Positions 62,347 through 64,000 of a stretch of 64,000 bases of DNA are shown piece by piece. This stretch comes from an uncultured Prevotellaceae bacterium (GTDB lineage: Bacteria; Bacteroidota; Bacteroidia; Bacteroidales; Bacteroidaceae), in NCBI GenBank assembly GCA_902779745.1, contig CACZCT010000014.1, positions 1 to 64,000 of the forward strand. The letters run 5' to 3'. How positions within the stretch are numbered: position 1 is the first letter of the stretch; every line of letters begins with the position of its first letter. Below the pieces are notes generated by a model, which was not told the origin of the DNA, did no database searches, and saw only the letters and a program-made list of their open reading frames with translations. The translations under genes were made by a program, and so were the position numbers.

Positions 62347-63024
62347 ATGGGCATTCTATATATTGTACCCACACCTGTAGGCAACATGGAGGATATGACG
62401 CTCCGTGCTATCCGTATCCTGAAAGAGGCTGATTTAGTGTTGGCAGAGGATACGCGTACGTCAGGTATTCTGCTGAAGCATTTCGGGATTCAGCAGCATC
62501 TCCATTCTCACCATAAGTTCAATGAGCATGGCACGAGTGCTGCCATCGTGGAACGCCTACAGGCAGGGCAGACCGTAGCTCTTATCAGTGATGCTGGGAC
62601 GCCAGGTATCTCTGATCCGGGCTTCTATCTGGTCCGTGAGGCTGTCCGTGCTGGTATTGAGGTACAGACGCTGCCAGGTGCTACTGCCTTCGTGCCTGCC
62701 TTGGTGAGTAGCGGCCTCCCTTGTGACCGATTCTGCTTCGAAGGTTTTCTGCCCCAAAAGAAAGGGCGACAGACCAAGATACAGAGTCTGGCAGAGGAGG
62801 AGCGCACGATAGTCTTCTATGAGTCACCCTATCGGATACTAAAGACGTTGCAGCAGTTTGCGGAGGTAATGGGGCAGGATCGTCAGGTGAGTGTGTGTCG
62901 TGAAATTAGTAAGGTACATGAGGAGAGTGTCCGTGGTACTTTGGAAGAGGTCATTGCTCATTTCACGGAGCATGAGCCGCGAGGGGAGTTCGTGATTGTC
63001 CTTGCAGGAAAGAGTGAAAAGTGA
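62347..63024 (+). CDS. rsmI: 16S rRNA (cytidine1402-2'-O)-methyltransferase
   Basis: 225 residues. Starts MGILYIVPTPVGNMEDMTLRA-like, then LAEDTRTSG and LISDAGTPGISDPG, the RsmI SAM-binding and substrate motifs. It methylates C1402 in the ribosomal decoding centre together with RsmH. The frame is open 27 codons upstream, but that part is repeat-derived and crosses the promoter, so the ATG at 62347 is used. It ends in GKSEK, encoded by a GTGAAAAGTGAAG spacer-like sequence. Confidence 0.93.
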   Translation: MGILYIVPTPVGNMEDMTLRAIRILKEADLVLAEDTRTSGILLKHFGIQQHLHSHHKFNEHGTSAAIVERLQAGQTVALISDAGTPGISDPGFYLVREAVRAGIEVQTLPGATAFVPALVSSGLPCDRFCFEGFLPQKKGRQTKIQSLAEEERTIVFYESPYRILKTLQQFAEVMGQDRQVSVCREISKVHEESVRGTLEEVIAHFTEHEPRGEFVIVLAGKSEK

Positions 63025-63041
63025 AGAATTTAATAAAGGAT

Positions 63042-63893
63042 ATGAAAAAATTAATGATTTTGGCACTTGGTGCCGTAGCAATGGTAGCCTGCAAGCAGCA
63101 GGGACCGAAGACGGAGGATTTGATGATGGCACAGCAGGCAGACTCGCTGAATCGTATCATCCAACAGAAAGATAATGAGATTAATGACATGATGGCAACC
63201 TTCAATGAGATTGAGGAGGGATTCCGTGCCATCAATGCTGCTCAAGACCGTGTGACACTTGCCAAGGATGGTGAGGGTACTAACCGTACTCAGCGTATTC
63301 GTGACAATATCGCAGAGATTCAGCAGACGATGCAGCACAACCGTGAACTCATTAACAAACTGAAGAACCAGTTGCGTCAGAGTTCTGTGAAAGGCGATGA
63401 GTTGCGTAAGACCATTGAGAATCTTGTGAAGCAGATGGAGGAGAAAGATAAGGAAATTGCTCAGTTGCGTCTTGACCTGAAGTCAAAGGATATCCGTCTT
63501 GCCGAATTGGGTAATGAGGTTGCCGACCTTACTGTGGAGACCTCTCAACAGAAGGCAGAGATTTCTCAGAAGACAGAGACTATCTCCACTCAGGACAAGC
63601 AGTTGAACACCGCTTGGTTCGTATTTGGTACGAAGAAAGAGTTAAAGGAGCAGCATATCATCGAGGATGGTAAGGTGCTACAGGCAAACTTCAACCGTGA
63701 GTATTTTACGAAGATTGACATTCGCGTTGACAAGGAGATCAAGCTTTATTCTCGTTCCGCCAAGTTGTTGACGGCTCATCCCGCTTCCAGTTATGTTCTG
63801 GAGCGTGATGCCAACAAACAGTATGTGTTACGTATCACCAATCCTCAGCTGTTCTGGTCAACTAGCAAATATCTAGTTGTCCTTGTTAGTTAA
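63042..63893 (+). CDS. Coiled-coil lipoprotein
   Basis: 283 residues. Signal peptide with lipobox (VAC near residue 17, MKKLMILALGAVAMVACKQQ). A long coiled coil follows (about 35-180, heptads rich in Glu/Lys/Gln), then a small globular C-terminus ending in aromatic and hydrophobic strands (NPQLFWSTSKYLVVLVS). Family not recognised with certainty. An alternative GTG start 21 nt upstream overlaps rsmI but lacks a proper signal peptide. Confidence 0.72.
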   Translation: MKKLMILALGAVAMVACKQQGPKTEDLMMAQQADSLNRIIQQKDNEINDMMATFNEIEEGFRAINAAQDRVTLAKDGEGTNRTQRIRDNIAEIQQTMQHNRELINKLKNQLRQSSVKGDELRKTIENLVKQMEEKDKEIAQLRLDLKSKDIRLAELGNEVADLTVETSQQKAEISQKTETISTQDKQLNTAWFVFGTKKELKEQHIIEDGKVLQANFNREYFTKIDIRVDKEIKLYSRSAKLLTAHPASSYVLERDANKQYVLRITNPQLFWSTSKYLVVLVS

Positions 63894-63916
63894 TTAATCG
63901 AAGGGAAGATTAATAG

Positions 63917-63958
63917 CAACGAATCGGGCAGGAATATGAGTTCTTGCCCAATTCGTTG
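63917..63958. terminator. Hairpin between convergent genes at the right edge
   Basis: CAACGAAT (63917-63924) and GGGCA (63926-63930) pair with TGCCC (63945-63949) and ATTCGTTG (63951-63958); one C-A mismatch, inner extension to a 6-nt loop. There is no clear T-run, so efficiency is uncertain, but the position between convergent genes fits a terminator. Confidence 0.5.
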
Positions 63959-63962
63959 ATGA

Positions 63963-64000
63963 TTACTTGATAATGATCTTTTTGCCATTCTTGATGATCA
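63963..64000 (-). CDS. Partial C-terminus of a gene entering from the right edge (possible T9SS-type sorting tail)
   Basis: The minus strand reads IIKNGKKIIIK followed by TAA. A C-terminal end of this kind (short basic beta-strand, NGKK, ending in Lys) is typical of type A sorting domains of the type 9 secretion system in Bacteroidetes. Only 12 codons are visible, so the assignment is tentative. Confidence 0.45.
   Translation of the reverse strand, partial: IIKNGKKIIIK

Noticed and set aside
1..64000. CRISPR arrays, transposases, integrases, phage genes
   Set aside because: No regularly spaced repeats of CRISPR size and no recognisable mobile-element proteins were found on either strand.

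Overview
The window looks like a chromosome segment of a Bacteroidales bacterium, most likely Prevotellaceae. The promoters have the Bacteroidetes form: a TTTG at -33, about 20 nt, then TAnnTTTG at -7. Gene families largely confined to the phylum are present (DUF4290, DUF4421, DUF3822, DUF4836, DUF6080-like, an STN-type outer-membrane receptor). Shine-Dalgarno sequences are mostly absent. I saw no prophage, insertion sequence or CRISPR array.

Layout. 1-6.5 kb, minus strand: rpsI (partial) and rplM with a long structured leader, then a packed operon tsaB, DUF4290, murA, rimM, dxr, rseP. 6.6-10.6 kb: exported proteins of unknown role and a bile-acid/sodium symporter family protein. 10.6-19.9 kb, plus strand: one continuous run yicC, gmk, nadD, phosphoethanolamine transferase, two acyltransferases, a HAD phosphatase and two tandem paralogous membrane proteins. 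19.8-25.2 kb: two glycosyltransferases, a Wzx-like flippase, a DUF1460 amidase-like lipoprotein and LicD. Together 12.6-25.2 kb reads as an envelope-glycan synthesis and decoration region. 25.2-33.9 kb: metG, a PrsW-like protease, small exported proteins, ypfJ, rmuC, a phosphopantetheinyl transferase, and a radical SAM enzyme coupled to a Cys-rich lipoprotein-like gene.

34.0-40.1 kb holds the most unusual unit, a three-gene operon. Gene 1 is a SIR2-like/TIR fusion. Gene 2 is a 1167-residue STAND NTPase with one membrane segment and a long predicted extracytoplasmic part ending in a PDZ-like domain. Gene 3 is a membrane-anchored formylglycine-generating-enzyme-like (FGE/SUMF) domain protein that lacks the catalytic cysteines. 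I read it as a candidate membrane-anchored conflict (antiviral or abortive) system in which envelope-side sensors control a cytosolic NAD-consuming TIR effector.

40-64 kb: RecD-like helicase, a 30-residue membrane peptide, DUF3822, rsmD, cardiolipin synthase, dnaG, a HerA-like ATPase, an ECF sigma/anti-sigma/outer-membrane receptor unit, alaS, a GH2 glycosidase with an outer-membrane protein, free-Met-sulfoxide reductase, tRNA-Lys, an FtsX-like permease, DUF4836, rsmI, a coiled-coil lipoprotein, and the tail of a gene running in from the right edge.

A recurrent sequence-level theme is short imperfect repeats that serve as intergenic spacers and also occur in frame inside housekeeping enzymes (helicase, rsmD, cls, dnaG, alaS). 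Several genes have their start codon only about 8 nt after the -7 box, which predicts nearly leaderless mRNAs.
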